Assembly: GCF_022664465.1 (NCBI RefSeq)
Contig: NZ_JAKREV010000001.1
Coordinates: 868,001-932,000, forward strand
DNA from: Sphingomonas hankookensis
GTDB taxonomy: Bacteria > Pseudomonadota > Alphaproteobacteria > Sphingomonadales > Sphingomonadaceae
Direction of reading: 5' to 3'
DNA: 64,000 bases
The notes under the pieces are model-generated. The model did no database searches, had not been told where the DNA came from, and was given only the letters and a program-made list of their open reading frames with translations. Every line of letters starts with the position of its first letter. Position 1 is the stretch's first letter. Below, in pieces: positions 8,988 to 16,520 of the stretch. A program made the position numbers and the translations under genes.

Positions 8988-9473
8988 ATGTCGATCGATC
9001 GCCGCCGCCTGCTCGAACTGACCGGCCTGTCGGGACTGGCCGCCCTGATCGGCTGTGCTCCCTCCGAGAGCGAGGCCGCGCCGAACTTCCCGTTCAAGCT
9101 GACCGATGCGCAGTGGAAGACGCGGTTGACCCCCGCGCAATATAACGTGCTGCGGCAGGAAGGGACCGAACGGCCGTATAGCAGCCCGCTGAACGACGAA
9201 AAGCATAAGGGCGTGTTTGCCTGTGCCGGTTGCGGGCAGCCATTGTTCCTGTCGACGACCAAGTTCGAAAGCGGCACCGGCTGGCCCAGCTTCTACGCGC
9301 CACGCAACGGCGCGGTCGTGAACCGCACCGATCGGTCGCTGATGATGTCGCGAACCGAGGTGCTGTGCGGTCGCTGCGGCGGGCATCTCGGCCATGTGTT
9401 CGACGACGGGCCGCCACCGACCGGCAAGCGCTATTGCATGAACGGCGTCGCGATGACCTTTCGCCCGGCATGA
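8988..9473 (+). CDS. msrB: Peptide-methionine (R)-S-oxide reductase, exported lipoprotein form
   Basis: 161-aa MsrB that reduces methionine-R-sulfoxide. The ATG at 8988 follows GAAAGGA by about 6 nt. The N-terminus SIDRRRLLELTG resembles a Tat motif and leads to a lipobox-like LIGC with Cys23, so the enzyme is probably exported and lipid-anchored rather than cytoplasmic. The MsrB domain has both zinc CxxC pairs (C79/C82 in CAGCG and C127/C130 in CGRCG), the FESGTGWPSF motif and the catalytic Cys150 in KRYCMNG. A strong terminator follows the stop. It likely repairs oxidised envelope proteins. The Tat/lipoprotein call is a motif reading. Confidence 0.9.
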   Translation: MSIDRRRLLELTGLSGLAALIGCAPSESEAAPNFPFKLTDAQWKTRLTPAQYNVLRQEGTERPYSSPLNDEKHKGVFACAGCGQPLFLSTTKFESGTGWPSFYAPRNGAVVNRTDRSLMMSRTEVLCGRCGGHLGHVFDDGPPPTGKRYCMNGVAMTFRPA

Positions 9474-9478
9474 AACGC

Positions 9479-9513
9479 AAAAGGCCCGCCGCATCGTCTG
9501 CGGCGGGCCTTTA
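9479..9513. terminator. Bidirectional rho-independent terminator
   Basis: A perfect 13-bp stem (AAGGCCCGCCGCA at 9481-9493, complement at 9499-9511, loop TCGTC) flanked by A and T tracts. It lies between the convergent msrB and CHAP genes and can serve both. Confidence 0.9.
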
Positions 9514-9530
9514 CATGGGGTGACGGAGGA

Positions 9531-10109
9531 TCAGTCGTTGAGTGCGACGACTATCCGCGCCTGCGCCGACTGCACGCCGCCGCCGCCCGGCATCGGTGCC
9601 GGCGGATCGGTCTTCACAATGACCAGCGGTGCGTTCAGTTCGGTCGCGCGCGGCGCGTGCTTGGCATAGATGAAGCCGTTGGTCGGATAGGCCGAGGTGC
9701 CAAGCCCGCCGACCGGGCCGAACCACACCTTGACCTCGGTCCAGTCCCCCGCCGGCGATACGTCGATCGCACGGACATCGCGTTCAATCCCGCCGCGGCG
9801 CGACCAATTGGCATGGGTCAGCAGCACTTCACGCTCGCTGACGACCTTCGACACCATCGCGACATGGCCGAGGCGCATTTTCGAGGTGGCGGCAAACGAC
9901 AGGACGGCGCCTTCCTGTGGAGCATGGCCGCGCTCATACTTGCCCGAGGCCTGACCCCACCAGGTGTGGGCGTTGCCGAAGATTTCGACACCGGAAATTT
10001 CGCGGGCATAGGGCGCGCATTGCCAGAAGCGGGCCTGGGCCGGAGCCACCATCGCCAGAGCGCACGAAACCACCAGCGCGAAACGCGCTGCAACAGCACC
10101 AAACTTCAT
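9531..10109 (-). CDS. Secreted CHAP-domain protein (putative peptidoglycan hydrolase)
   Basis: 192-aa protein. The ATG at complement 10107-10109 opens a signal peptide ending about APAQA. The CHAP (Cys/His amidohydrolase/peptidase) signature follows at once: C31 in FWQCAPYAREISG, a WWGQA segment, and His82 in LGHVAMVS. CHAP domains cleave peptidoglycan stem peptides or amide bonds. The remaining 90 residues are beta-rich and lack a separate wall-binding domain, making this the short CHAP form common in alphaproteobacteria. Its 3' end faces the bidirectional terminator; upstream lies a 345-nt intergenic region shared with the divergent unknown gene. Confidence 0.82.
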   Translation of the reverse strand: MKFGAVAARFALVVSCALAMVAPAQARFWQCAPYAREISGVEIFGNAHTWWGQASGKYERGHAPQEGAVLSFAATSKMRLGHVAMVSKVVSEREVLLTHANWSRRGGIERDVRAIDVSPAGDWTEVKVWFGPVGGLGTSAYPTNGFIYAKHAPRATELNAPLVIVKTDPPAPMPGGGGVQSAQARIVVALND

Positions 10110-10454
10110 CTGACCCCCACGGCCCCACGAATGTCGTAAGCGGCATGAAGCAGGGTTTGATACACACGGAAACCCCACCGCACTTCGCAGGGGAACCTTT
10201 TCCGACGAACCGTGTTTGCGCGGCGATGACCGGCGGATGAACCGATCCGTGCCGTTCCTTCCCCCTCCCAATTTGCCCCGAAAACCACAGGCGCTGCGGA
10301 ATGCGACGAACCGTGTGGGTACAATGTTGCAATGCAAAACGGTCCGTGATCGAATATGTCATCAACCGGACGAGCCGCGTTTCGTTCAGCAAGCCGTTAA
10401 CCATTATCCGGCAATATCCGGTTGTTAGAAGCCATGGGCGGGGAGTTCAGAAGA
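10110..10454. promoter_or_regulatory. Divergent intergenic region with a CtrA-like half-site
   Basis: 345 nt without a gene between two divergent starts. It is noticeably AT-richer near 10310-10430. At 10397-10404 the octamer TTAACCAT matches the CtrA half-site seen in many alphaproteobacterial promoters, about 50 nt upstream of the plus-strand start. A full TTAA-N7-TTAA site is not present, so the assignment is weak. No hairpin of note was seen. Confidence 0.35.
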
Positions 10455-11006
10455 ATGGCGATTGCACGGCGGCCGGCAGAAGGCGCGATGACGCTGGCGG
10501 AAATGAAGGAGTTCGCGACCTTTCCGGCATCGACGCAGCGGTATATCCGCCGCGCGCTCGACATCGGGCTGGACCGCGATGACGCGATGCGCCGCTGGTC
10601 GCGCGACGTGGTGGAGGCAGCGAGCATCCGTGCCCAGGCGCGGATCTACGACCGCCTGCCCGACATTCGCGCCTGCATTCCCGACGATAGCGGGCTGGAT
10701 GCGATCGAGCCGTTCATGACGCCGTTGCTGCTGGTGACCGCGTTCGATCTCGGCCAGGGGCGGCTGACGACGTTCGGCGCCTATCGCTTCCTCTACGAAC
10801 GGCTGGTCGGCGCCGAGGCGCGGCCATGGCTGCCCGCCGCCTTCTGCGCCTCGGCCGCGCTGCCGCACCTCCACCCGGAGCTGCGTCGCAAGCTGCTGCA
10901 ATCGCTCAGCGAGGCCGCGGCGACCGCGTCGGGCTGGTCGATGCGGCAACCGGCCTTCTATCCGGCATGGGTCGAAAAGGTCGAAGCCGGCGCACCGATG
11001 CATTGA
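10455..11006 (+). CDS. Conserved-looking helical protein of unknown function
   Basis: 183 aa, not recognised. The ATG at 10455 is chosen because GGGGAG (10440-10445) lies 9 nt upstream; ATG 10434 and TTG 10422 are in frame. The protein has no signal peptide or membrane segment and is rich in Ala, Arg and Leu. It is predominantly helical, with an N-terminal basic segment (ARRPAEGAMTLAEM), an amphipathic stretch around FATFPASTQRYIRRALDIGL and a C-terminal segment with three Trp. Codon use matches neighbouring genes. The 35-nt convergent gap to the extensin-like gene shows no terminator. A CtrA-like half-site lies upstream. No function is proposed. Confidence 0.6.
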   Translation: MAIARRPAEGAMTLAEMKEFATFPASTQRYIRRALDIGLDRDDAMRRWSRDVVEAASIRAQARIYDRLPDIRACIPDDSGLDAIEPFMTPLLLVTAFDLGQGRLTTFGAYRFLYERLVGAEARPWLPAAFCASAALPHLHPELRRKLLQSLSEAAATASGWSMRQPAFYPAWVEKVEAGAPMH

Positions 11007-11040
11007 TGGATGAGCGGTACCGCCCTCCGGAAAAGTCATG

Positions 11041-11778
11041 TCAGCGACAGGCCCCGCCGAACCCGCGCGCCGCCTGGTCGAAATGGAAATGGTCGCGGTG
11101 CGCGGCGTTGTAGTCGGGAGACAACACGGTCGAGAACACGCCGCATGCCCCGTCGCGTACCTCGCGCAGGAACGCGGCCTTGGCGGCATCGTCCCGCCCC
11201 TGCCCCGGGGTCCAATCGCCGACGACGCTGATCCGGCGCCCATCGGCCAGCACGAACGCAGCGATGTCGAGCGCGTTGGCGGTCGCATGTTCGCTGAACG
11301 CTCCGGTATCGCGGCCGTACATCCGCCGACAGTTATAGCTGCCGAAATTCTGAATGCGCGCAACCGCCTGCCCGAAATGCTTCTGCGCGGCGGGCTGCAC
11401 CACCTGCCATTCCCATAGCGCCATTGCCGTCGCGACCCGGCACGACACGCCGACGTCCGGCGTGATCGCGATGGTGCGCGATCCGCCGCCGCGCAGCCGC
11501 ACCGCATCGTCATAGCCGCACTGCCCCGCCCCATCGCGCGGCGGCAGCGCGGTATAGCGCACCCCCGCTCCGTCGAGCAGCGCGCGGCACCCGGCCAAGT
11601 CGCCGCGCAGGTCGCCGATCTTGCCGCGGGTGAACATGCCGATCGGCTGCGACAGGTCGAGCGGGGTCCACGGCACATCCTGCGGCCGGCTGCGGGTAAA
11701 GGCATAAAGCGCAAAGGCGATCGCCGCCAGGATCGCCAGCCAGACCAAGGTACGGATGCCGGTCGACAACGCCTTCAC
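11041..11778 (-). CDS. Extensin-like C-terminal domain protein, membrane anchored
   Basis: 245 aa. The start is GTG at complement 11776-11778, overlapping the upstream Nudix stop as GTGA. One N-terminal membrane segment (LVWLAILAAIAFALYAF) anchors the protein facing the periplasm. The rest is the extensin-like C-terminal family domain: a Cys-rich fold with GAGQCGYDDAVRL, GSYNCRRMYGRDTGAFSEHATANALDI and the closing HRDHFHFDQ. The conserved SEHATANALD and DHFHFD motifs resemble metal-binding positions of LAS/D-Ala-D-Ala-type peptidases, suggesting a wall-related enzyme, though activity is not established for this family. It is translationally coupled to the Nudix gene. Confidence 0.82.
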   Translation of the reverse strand: MKALSTGIRTLVWLAILAAIAFALYAFTRSRPQDVPWTPLDLSQPIGMFTRGKIGDLRGDLAGCRALLDGAGVRYTALPPRDGAGQCGYDDAVRLRGGGSRTIAITPDVGVSCRVATAMALWEWQVVQPAAQKHFGQAVARIQNFGSYNCRRMYGRDTGAFSEHATANALDIAAFVLADGRRISVVGDWTPGQGRDDAAKAAFLREVRDGACGVFSTVLSPDYNAAHRDHFHFDQAARGFGGACR

Positions 11779-12488
11779 CCGCGGACCGCCCGCGTTGCCG
11801 GCTCGCCCGTCACCGGATAGCCGAGATCGTCGGGGATACGGATCCAGTCGCCATCGCTTTGCCGTTCGAGCCATGGCGTGATCGTCCGCACCGGCCACGT
11901 CCGCGCATCGGCCAGCACCGCCGCGACATCGTCATGCTGCGCCAATCGCTCAAGCACCCGCCGCGTCGGGAACAGCAGCGCCGCATCGCCCCGGTCCGCC
12001 GCCGCGAGCGCATCCCTGGCACTGGTCCACAGCGTCCGCACATTCTCGGTCGCATCGACGACCGCGGCGGGCGCGTCGTCGGGCAGGCGCGCGACGAAGA
12101 ACCATGTATCGAACACCCGCACCGGCATATGCTCGGGCCGCCAGCGGGCATAGGGGATCAGCGGTGACGGATCGACCGGCCCGATCTCACCGATCGTCGC
12201 CCCTTGCGCGAGTCTGGCGCGCATCGCGTCCACGTCGCCGGCGACGCCAATTGCGATCCCCGCCTCCTCTATCGTCTCGCGGATCGCGGCCAGTCGCGGT
12301 GCCAGATCACCATCGCCCATCACCAGCGCCAACGCTTCGTCGCCGGGGTCGATCCGCCCACCGGGAAACACCAGCGCGCCGCCGGCAAACGCCATCGCCG
12401 CCGCCCGCTCGACCATCAGGATTTCGGGCGGCCCGACGGCACGGTCGCGCAGCAGGATCAACGTGGCGGCGGGAATGGCAGGCGTCAT
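11775..12488 (-). CDS. Nudix hydrolase (NUDT19-like)
   Basis: 237-aa hydrolase of nucleoside-diphosphate-linked substrates. The Nudix box is split by an insertion: GGALVFPGGRIDPGD (37-50), then the catalytic helix AAIRETIEEAG (68-77) giving the REtiEEaG core. This spacing is characteristic of NUDT19/RP2p-type proteins, some of which act on CoA or acyl-CoA; the present substrate is unknown. It starts with ATG at complement 12486-12488 and overlaps the downstream extensin-like gene by 4 nt. Upstream is a REP-type inverted repeat and then the protease gene on the same strand. Confidence 0.85.
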   Translation of the reverse strand: MTPAIPAATLILLRDRAVGPPEILMVERAAAMAFAGGALVFPGGRIDPGDEALALVMGDGDLAPRLAAIRETIEEAGIAIGVAGDVDAMRARLAQGATIGEIGPVDPSPLIPYARWRPEHMPVRVFDTWFFVARLPDDAPAAVVDATENVRTLWTSARDALAAADRGDAALLFPTRRVLERLAQHDDVAAVLADARTWPVRTITPWLERQSDGDWIRIPDDLGYPVTGEPATRAVRG

Positions 12489-12583
12489 GGGAACGACTTG
12501 GGGGCAACCGGCGTCGCTGTGAAGGCCGCGATTGCGCGATACCTGACTATGTTCGCCTAACGAAACCCAAGCCGAGTACGATC

Positions 12584-12677
12584 GTCATTCCCGCGCAGGC
12601 GGGAATCCATAACCCCTATGATAGCGTCTCTTGCACGAACGTCAGCGCATATGGATTCTCGCCTGCGCGGGAATGAC
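12584..12677. repeat. REP-type inverted repeat (GTCATTCCCGCGCAGGCGGG family)
   Basis: Two outward-matching arms (GTCATTCCCGCGCAGGCGGG... and its near-complement ending GCCTGCGCGGGAATGAC) flank about 40 nt. The right arm overlaps the 3' end of the protease gene and supplies its last codons. Related pairs occur at 39047-39140 and 47613-47708. Confidence 0.85.
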
Positions 12678-13892
12678 AGTTGAAGGTGTATCCGGCGGCA
12701 CCGACCGCACCAGCCGCCATCCGTTGGGCAGATAGTCCAGCGACATATAATAATAGGAAACGCACGACCCGTCAGGCCGATAGCTGCCGCCCTTCACAAT
12801 GCCGACCGCGGTCGTGCCGATGAACACCGGCCCGCCGCTATCGCCGCCGCGACACCCCGGCCCCGCCACTGCAACCCAGGTCGGCAGGCACGGCCCGCCG
12901 CACAGATCGCCCGACGGCGCGAAGTCGACCATCTCGACCTCGGCACAGCTATAGCCGCTGCTCTCGCCACGGTGGCACACGATATCGCCGACCCGCGTGC
13001 CCACCCGACTGCGCTGCCCCTCGACCGGACGCAGCGCGGTGCGCGCCGCATCGGGATGGAACAGCGGCAACGTCGCCTCCGGGCTGGCATTGACCTGCAC
13101 GTCGTGAAACCCCCAGCCCCATTGGCCGATAAAGGTCAGCGGCGTGCGCGTGCCGTCCTTCGCGATATGCTCCAGCGTATCGGGGCAATGCGCCGCGGTG
13201 ACGATGCCGGTCTGCGCACCGTCGGTCACGACATAGCCGGTCGTACAGAAATAGCGCCGCCCGGTGATCGGATCGGGACCGATCAACCGCGATCCGCCGA
13301 CGACCTCACCCGCCAGATCGAGGTCGGGCCGTCCCGTCGTCGCGATTCGCACCGGCACGCCGGCCAAATCCTCGATCCGCCGCCGCAGCGCCGCGGTATC
13401 CCCTGCTGCATCGCTCGCGCCGACCAGGACCAACAACTCGCCCCGCCGCGCATCGACCCCCATTGCCGGTGGCCGTACCAGCATCGCACGGATCGCCGCC
13501 TGATGCGCCGCGATCGCGCCGAGCAATTCGGTGCGCGTCGCCTTCGCCCCGGTGCGAAAGCGGATCGGCACGACGATATCGCCGTCGCGCACCTCGCCAT
13601 CGGCAACCGGTTGCCTGCCGGTCAGCAGCACGGTGACCGCGCCGTCGCGCTCGATCGATATCCCGGACAGCCGATCGCGATATTGCCCCTCGACCCATTC
13701 GGTCGCGGATACGCTCGCCGCCTGTGCCTTCAGCAATCGCAGCGCAGCGGTCGCGTCGATCCCGCGCACCCGCGCTACCTCGGCAGCATCCTGTGCCAAT
13801 GCCGCTTCGCTCGAAACGACCGTGGCGGCGTCCTGCGCGATGGCGGGGGTTCCCACCACCAGCGCAAGCGCCGCCACCAATTGCCGCAGCAC
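12642..13892 (-). CDS. Secreted trypsin-like serine protease with N-terminal prodomain
   Basis: 416 aa from a GTG at complement 13890-13892, chosen because it gives a compact signal peptide (MLRQLVAALALVVGTPAIAQ); a TTG at 13904 overlapping the upstream MFS stop is an alternative. Residues ~20-200 form an alpha/beta prodomain as in streptogrisin/alpha-lytic proteases. The chymotrypsin-fold domain has H235 (VTAAHC), D264 (FHDVQV) and S352 (RGGDSGGPV), with several Cys pairs. It is probably an exported endopeptidase. The last ~12 residues (TVIPAQARIHMR) are encoded by an invading REP repeat, so the native C-terminus may have been shorter. Confidence 0.82.
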   Translation of the reverse strand: MLRQLVAALALVVGTPAIAQDAATVVSSEAALAQDAAEVARVRGIDATAALRLLKAQAASVSATEWVEGQYRDRLSGISIERDGAVTVLLTGRQPVADGEVRDGDIVVPIRFRTGAKATRTELLGAIAAHQAAIRAMLVRPPAMGVDARRGELLVLVGASDAAGDTAALRRRIEDLAGVPVRIATTGRPDLDLAGEVVGGSRLIGPDPITGRRYFCTTGYVVTDGAQTGIVTAAHCPDTLEHIAKDGTRTPLTFIGQWGWGFHDVQVNASPEATLPLFHPDAARTALRPVEGQRSRVGTRVGDIVCHRGESSGYSCAEVEMVDFAPSGDLCGGPCLPTWVAVAGPGCRGGDSGGPVFIGTTAVGIVKGGSYRPDGSCVSYYYMSLDYLPNGWRLVRSVPPDTPSTVIPAQARIHMR

Positions 13893-13900
13893 GGAAAAAC

Positions 13901-15229
13901 TCAATCGAGCCGCCGCGCCAGTTCCTTGTTCAGCGCCAGCGCCGCCAGCGTACCGACCGCACCCGACAACAAATACAGGCCCGAGGCGAAGAGCCCCAGC
14001 TTGCCCGCCAGCGCCAGCGCGACCAGCGGCGCGAAGCCCGCCCCGAACAGCCATGCAAGGTCCGACGTCAGCGCCGCGCCGGTATAGCGCGAATCCTTGG
14101 CGAAGTTCGACGCCACCGTCCCCGACGACTGGCCGAACGACAGGCCGAGCAGGATGAAGCCGGTGATCATGAACGCGATCTCACCGGCATCGCCACCATT
14201 GAGCAGCAGCGGCGCGAGGCCCGAGAACAGTGCGATCGCGATTGCGCCGAAGCCCAGCAGGGTACGGCGTCCGACATGGTCGGCCAGCACGCCCGAGATG
14301 ACGATCGCGAAGATGAAGAAGATCGCGCAGGCGGTCTCGATCCAAAGGAAGCGGGCGATTTCCTGTTCGGTGAACAGGAAGATCCATGACAGCGGGAACA
14401 CCGTGACCATGTGGAACAGCGCGAAGCTGGCGAGCGGCACCAGCGCGCCGATTGCGATCGTCTTCCATTCGCGACCGACGGTCGGCAGCACCGGTGACGC
14501 CTTCAGTTCGCGATTCTCGAACAGCGCGGTATATTCGGGCGTCACGACGATGCGCAGCCGTGCGAACAGCGCGACAACGTTCAGCGCGAACGCGACGAAG
14601 AACGGATAGCGCCAGCCCCAGCTGATGAAATCCTCGGCACTCATATAGGCGGTGAAGAACGCGAACAGCGCGCTGGCGACCATCAGGCCCAGCGGCGCGC
14701 CGAGCTGCGGGATCATTGCATACCAGCCACGCCGGTCCTGCGGCACGTTGAGCGCCAGCAGCGAGGCGAGGCCATCCCATGCCCCGCCCAGCGCAATGCC
14801 CTGCAGGATGCGCAGCGCCGCCAGCAGGATCGCCGACCACGCGCCGACCTGCGCATAGCCGGGCAGGAAGCCCATCGCCACGGTGGCGGTGCCGAGCATG
14901 AACAACGCGATGGTCAGCTTGGTCCCGCGGCCATGCCGCCGGTCGATCCACATGAACAGCAGCGTACCCAGCGGCCGGGCGAAGAACGCCAGCGGGAACA
15001 GCGCGAACGAATAGAGCGTGCCGGTCAGCCGGTCGACATAGGGGAACATCAGCTGCGGGAACACGATCACCGATGCGATCGCGTACACGAAAAAGTCGAA
15101 GAATTCCGACGTGCGCCCGATGATGACGCCGATGGCGATCTCTTCGGACTGGACGTTCACCTCGCCGTCGCCACGGTTGACGGCGCGAGCGTCGGCCTCG
15201 ATCTCGCGGGAATGGACGGCCTCGGCCAT
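13901..15229 (-). CDS. MFS transporter, metabolite:H+ symporter (MHS/ShiA-ProP-like)
   Basis: 442-aa, 12-helix major facilitator. ATG at complement 15227-15229 with GGAG 5 nt upstream. The MHS-type signature is visible: the IIGRTSEFFDFFVYA helix 1, the loop 2-3 motif RPLGTLLFMWIDRRHGRGTKL, RILQGIALGGAWDG in helix 4, and DHVGRRTLLG in the 8-9 loop. The family imports organic acids, shikimate, betaine or similar solutes with protons; the substrate here is unknown. It is divergent from cyoA across a 131-nt region holding a perfect palindrome, and ends 8 nt before the protease start. Confidence 0.86.
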   Translation of the reverse strand: MAEAVHSREIEADARAVNRGDGEVNVQSEEIAIGVIIGRTSEFFDFFVYAIASVIVFPQLMFPYVDRLTGTLYSFALFPLAFFARPLGTLLFMWIDRRHGRGTKLTIALFMLGTATVAMGFLPGYAQVGAWSAILLAALRILQGIALGGAWDGLASLLALNVPQDRRGWYAMIPQLGAPLGLMVASALFAFFTAYMSAEDFISWGWRYPFFVAFALNVVALFARLRIVVTPEYTALFENRELKASPVLPTVGREWKTIAIGALVPLASFALFHMVTVFPLSWIFLFTEQEIARFLWIETACAIFFIFAIVISGVLADHVGRRTLLGFGAIAIALFSGLAPLLLNGGDAGEIAFMITGFILLGLSFGQSSGTVASNFAKDSRYTGAALTSDLAWLFGAGFAPLVALALAGKLGLFASGLYLLSGAVGTLAALALNKELARRLD

Positions 15230-15306
15230 AGGGACTCCAAGAGCTGCGCGACGGGCGCGCGATAAGACTGAATATGCGCCCGTTATCGCAATGCACCAAA
15301 CGCGGG

Positions 15307-15327
15307 GATAGGACAAAATGTCCTATC
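15307..15327. promoter_or_regulatory. Perfect 9+9 palindrome upstream of cyoA (candidate operator)
   Basis: GATAGGACA (15307-15315) and TGTCCTATC (15319-15327) are exact reverse complements around AAA. The site is 33 nt upstream of the cyoA start and 78 nt upstream of the divergent MFS start. Symmetry and length fit a dimeric repressor or activator site. It does not match the FNR/FixK consensus TTGAT-N4-ATCAA. Confidence 0.6.
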
Positions 15328-15360
15328 GCAGTGCAGCATCGACAGGCATAGGGCGCGGCC

Positions 15361-16509
15361 ATGATCCTGCCCCGCTCGCTTCCGTGGCACCGGCCACTGC
15401 GTTCGCTCCTGCCTCTCGCGGCTCTGCCGTTCTTGGGTGGTTGCAACATGGTCGTGCTCAATCCCGCCGGCGACGTTGCGCGCCAGCAGGCCGACGTCCT
15501 GATGATCTCGGTCGGCCTGATGCTCCTCATCATCGTGCCGGTCATGGCGCTGACCGTGTGGTTCGCGTGGAAATACCGCGCGAGCAACGAGAAGGCGACG
15601 TACAAGCCGAACTGGGACCATTCGACCGCATTGGAACTGGTCATCTGGTCGGGGCCGCTGCTGATCGTCATCGCGCTGGGCGCGCTGACGTGGATCAGCA
15701 CCCACCTGCTCGACCCCTATCGCCCGATCGGCCGAATTTCCGCGGAAAAGCCTGAGACGCCGCGCGATGCGCCGCTGGAAATCCAGGTCGTGTCCCTCGA
15801 CTGGAAATGGCTGTTCATCTATCCCGAGCAGGGGATCGCCACCGTCAACCGACTGGTCGTGCCGGTCGATCGCCAGGTGCGCTTCCGCCTGTCGTCGTCG
15901 TCGGTGATGAACACCTTCTACGTCCCCGCGATGGCCGGCATGATCTATACGATGCCGGGCATGGAGACGAAGCTGCACGCCGTGCTGAACCGTCCCGGTA
16001 CGTTCGAAGGCATGTCGGCGCATTATAGCGGCGCCGGCTTCTCCTACATGAACTTCAAGACGACCAGCACCGACGCCGCCGGCTTCGACAAATTCGTCGC
16101 GGGCGTGAAGGCGATGCCGAACCGGCTCGACACCCAGCGCTACCTCGAACTGGAAAAACCCAGCGAGAAGGTGCCGCCGATGGGCTTTGCCGGGGTGGAA
16201 CCGGGCCTGTTCAACCGCATCGTCCAGATGTGCGTGAAGCCCGGTACGCCGTGCATGACCGAAAGCATGGGCCATGGCGGCCACGGCTCGGCGGTCAACA
16301 GCCGCCTGCCGCAGGAAGGTGAGCGCACCAAGGGCGCGCTGGAAAAGGCACCGTCCGACTATGGCGTCAGCCCGCACAGCAGCGGCGATGCGCCGCAAGG
16401 GTCGAAGGCCGCTCCCGGCGCCGCCGAACCCGGCAGCGACGCCAACCGCAACATGACCCGCATCGCACCGTTCGCGATGCCGGGCCGCCCCGCTCCGGCG
16501 CAAGGCTGA
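15361..16509 (+). CDS. cyoA: Quinol oxidase (cytochrome bo3 type) subunit II
   Basis: 382-aa subunit II of a heme-copper quinol oxidase. The lipobox FLGGC (Cys28) predicts a lipoprotein, followed by two membrane helices (about 45-67 and 90-112) and a cupredoxin domain beginning [19 protein letters not shown]. The CuA ligand motif of cytochrome c oxidases is absent (GAGFSYMNF where CxxxC would be), so electrons come from ubiquinol, not cytochrome c. After about residue 300 a low-complexity extension rich in His, Gly, Pro and Ala (MGHGGHG early in it) goes beyond E. coli CyoA. First gene of cyoABCD-surf1-regBA; its weak ribosome site makes the start less certain. Confidence 0.92.
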   Translation: MILPRSLPWHRPLRSLLPLAALPFLGGCNMVVLNPAGDVARQQADVLMISVGLMLLIIVPVMALTVWFAWKYRASNEKATYKPNWDHSTALELVIWSGPLLIVIALGALTWISTHLLDPYRPIGRISAEKPETPRDAPLEIQVVSLDWKWLFIYPEQGIATVNRLVVPVDRQVRFRLSSSSVMNTFYVPAMAGMIYTMPGMETKLHAVLNRPGTFEGMSAHYSGAGFSYMNFKTTSTDAAGFDKFVAGVKAMPNRLDTQRYLELEKPSEKVPPMGFAGVEPGLFNRIVQMCVKPGTPCMTESMGHGGHGSAVNSRLPQEGERTKGALEKAPSDYGVSPHSSGDAPQGSKAAPGAAEPGSDANRNMTRIAPFAMPGRPAPAQG

Positions 16510-16520
16510 GACGAGAGATC

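Noticed and set aside
12584..12677. Possible CRISPR-like repeats
   Set aside because: Repeats come as single inverted pairs at scattered sites, not as regularly spaced direct repeats, and no cas gene is present.
15307..15327. FNR/FixK box upstream of cyoA
   Set aside because: The palindrome lacks the TTGAT-N4-ATCAA pattern.
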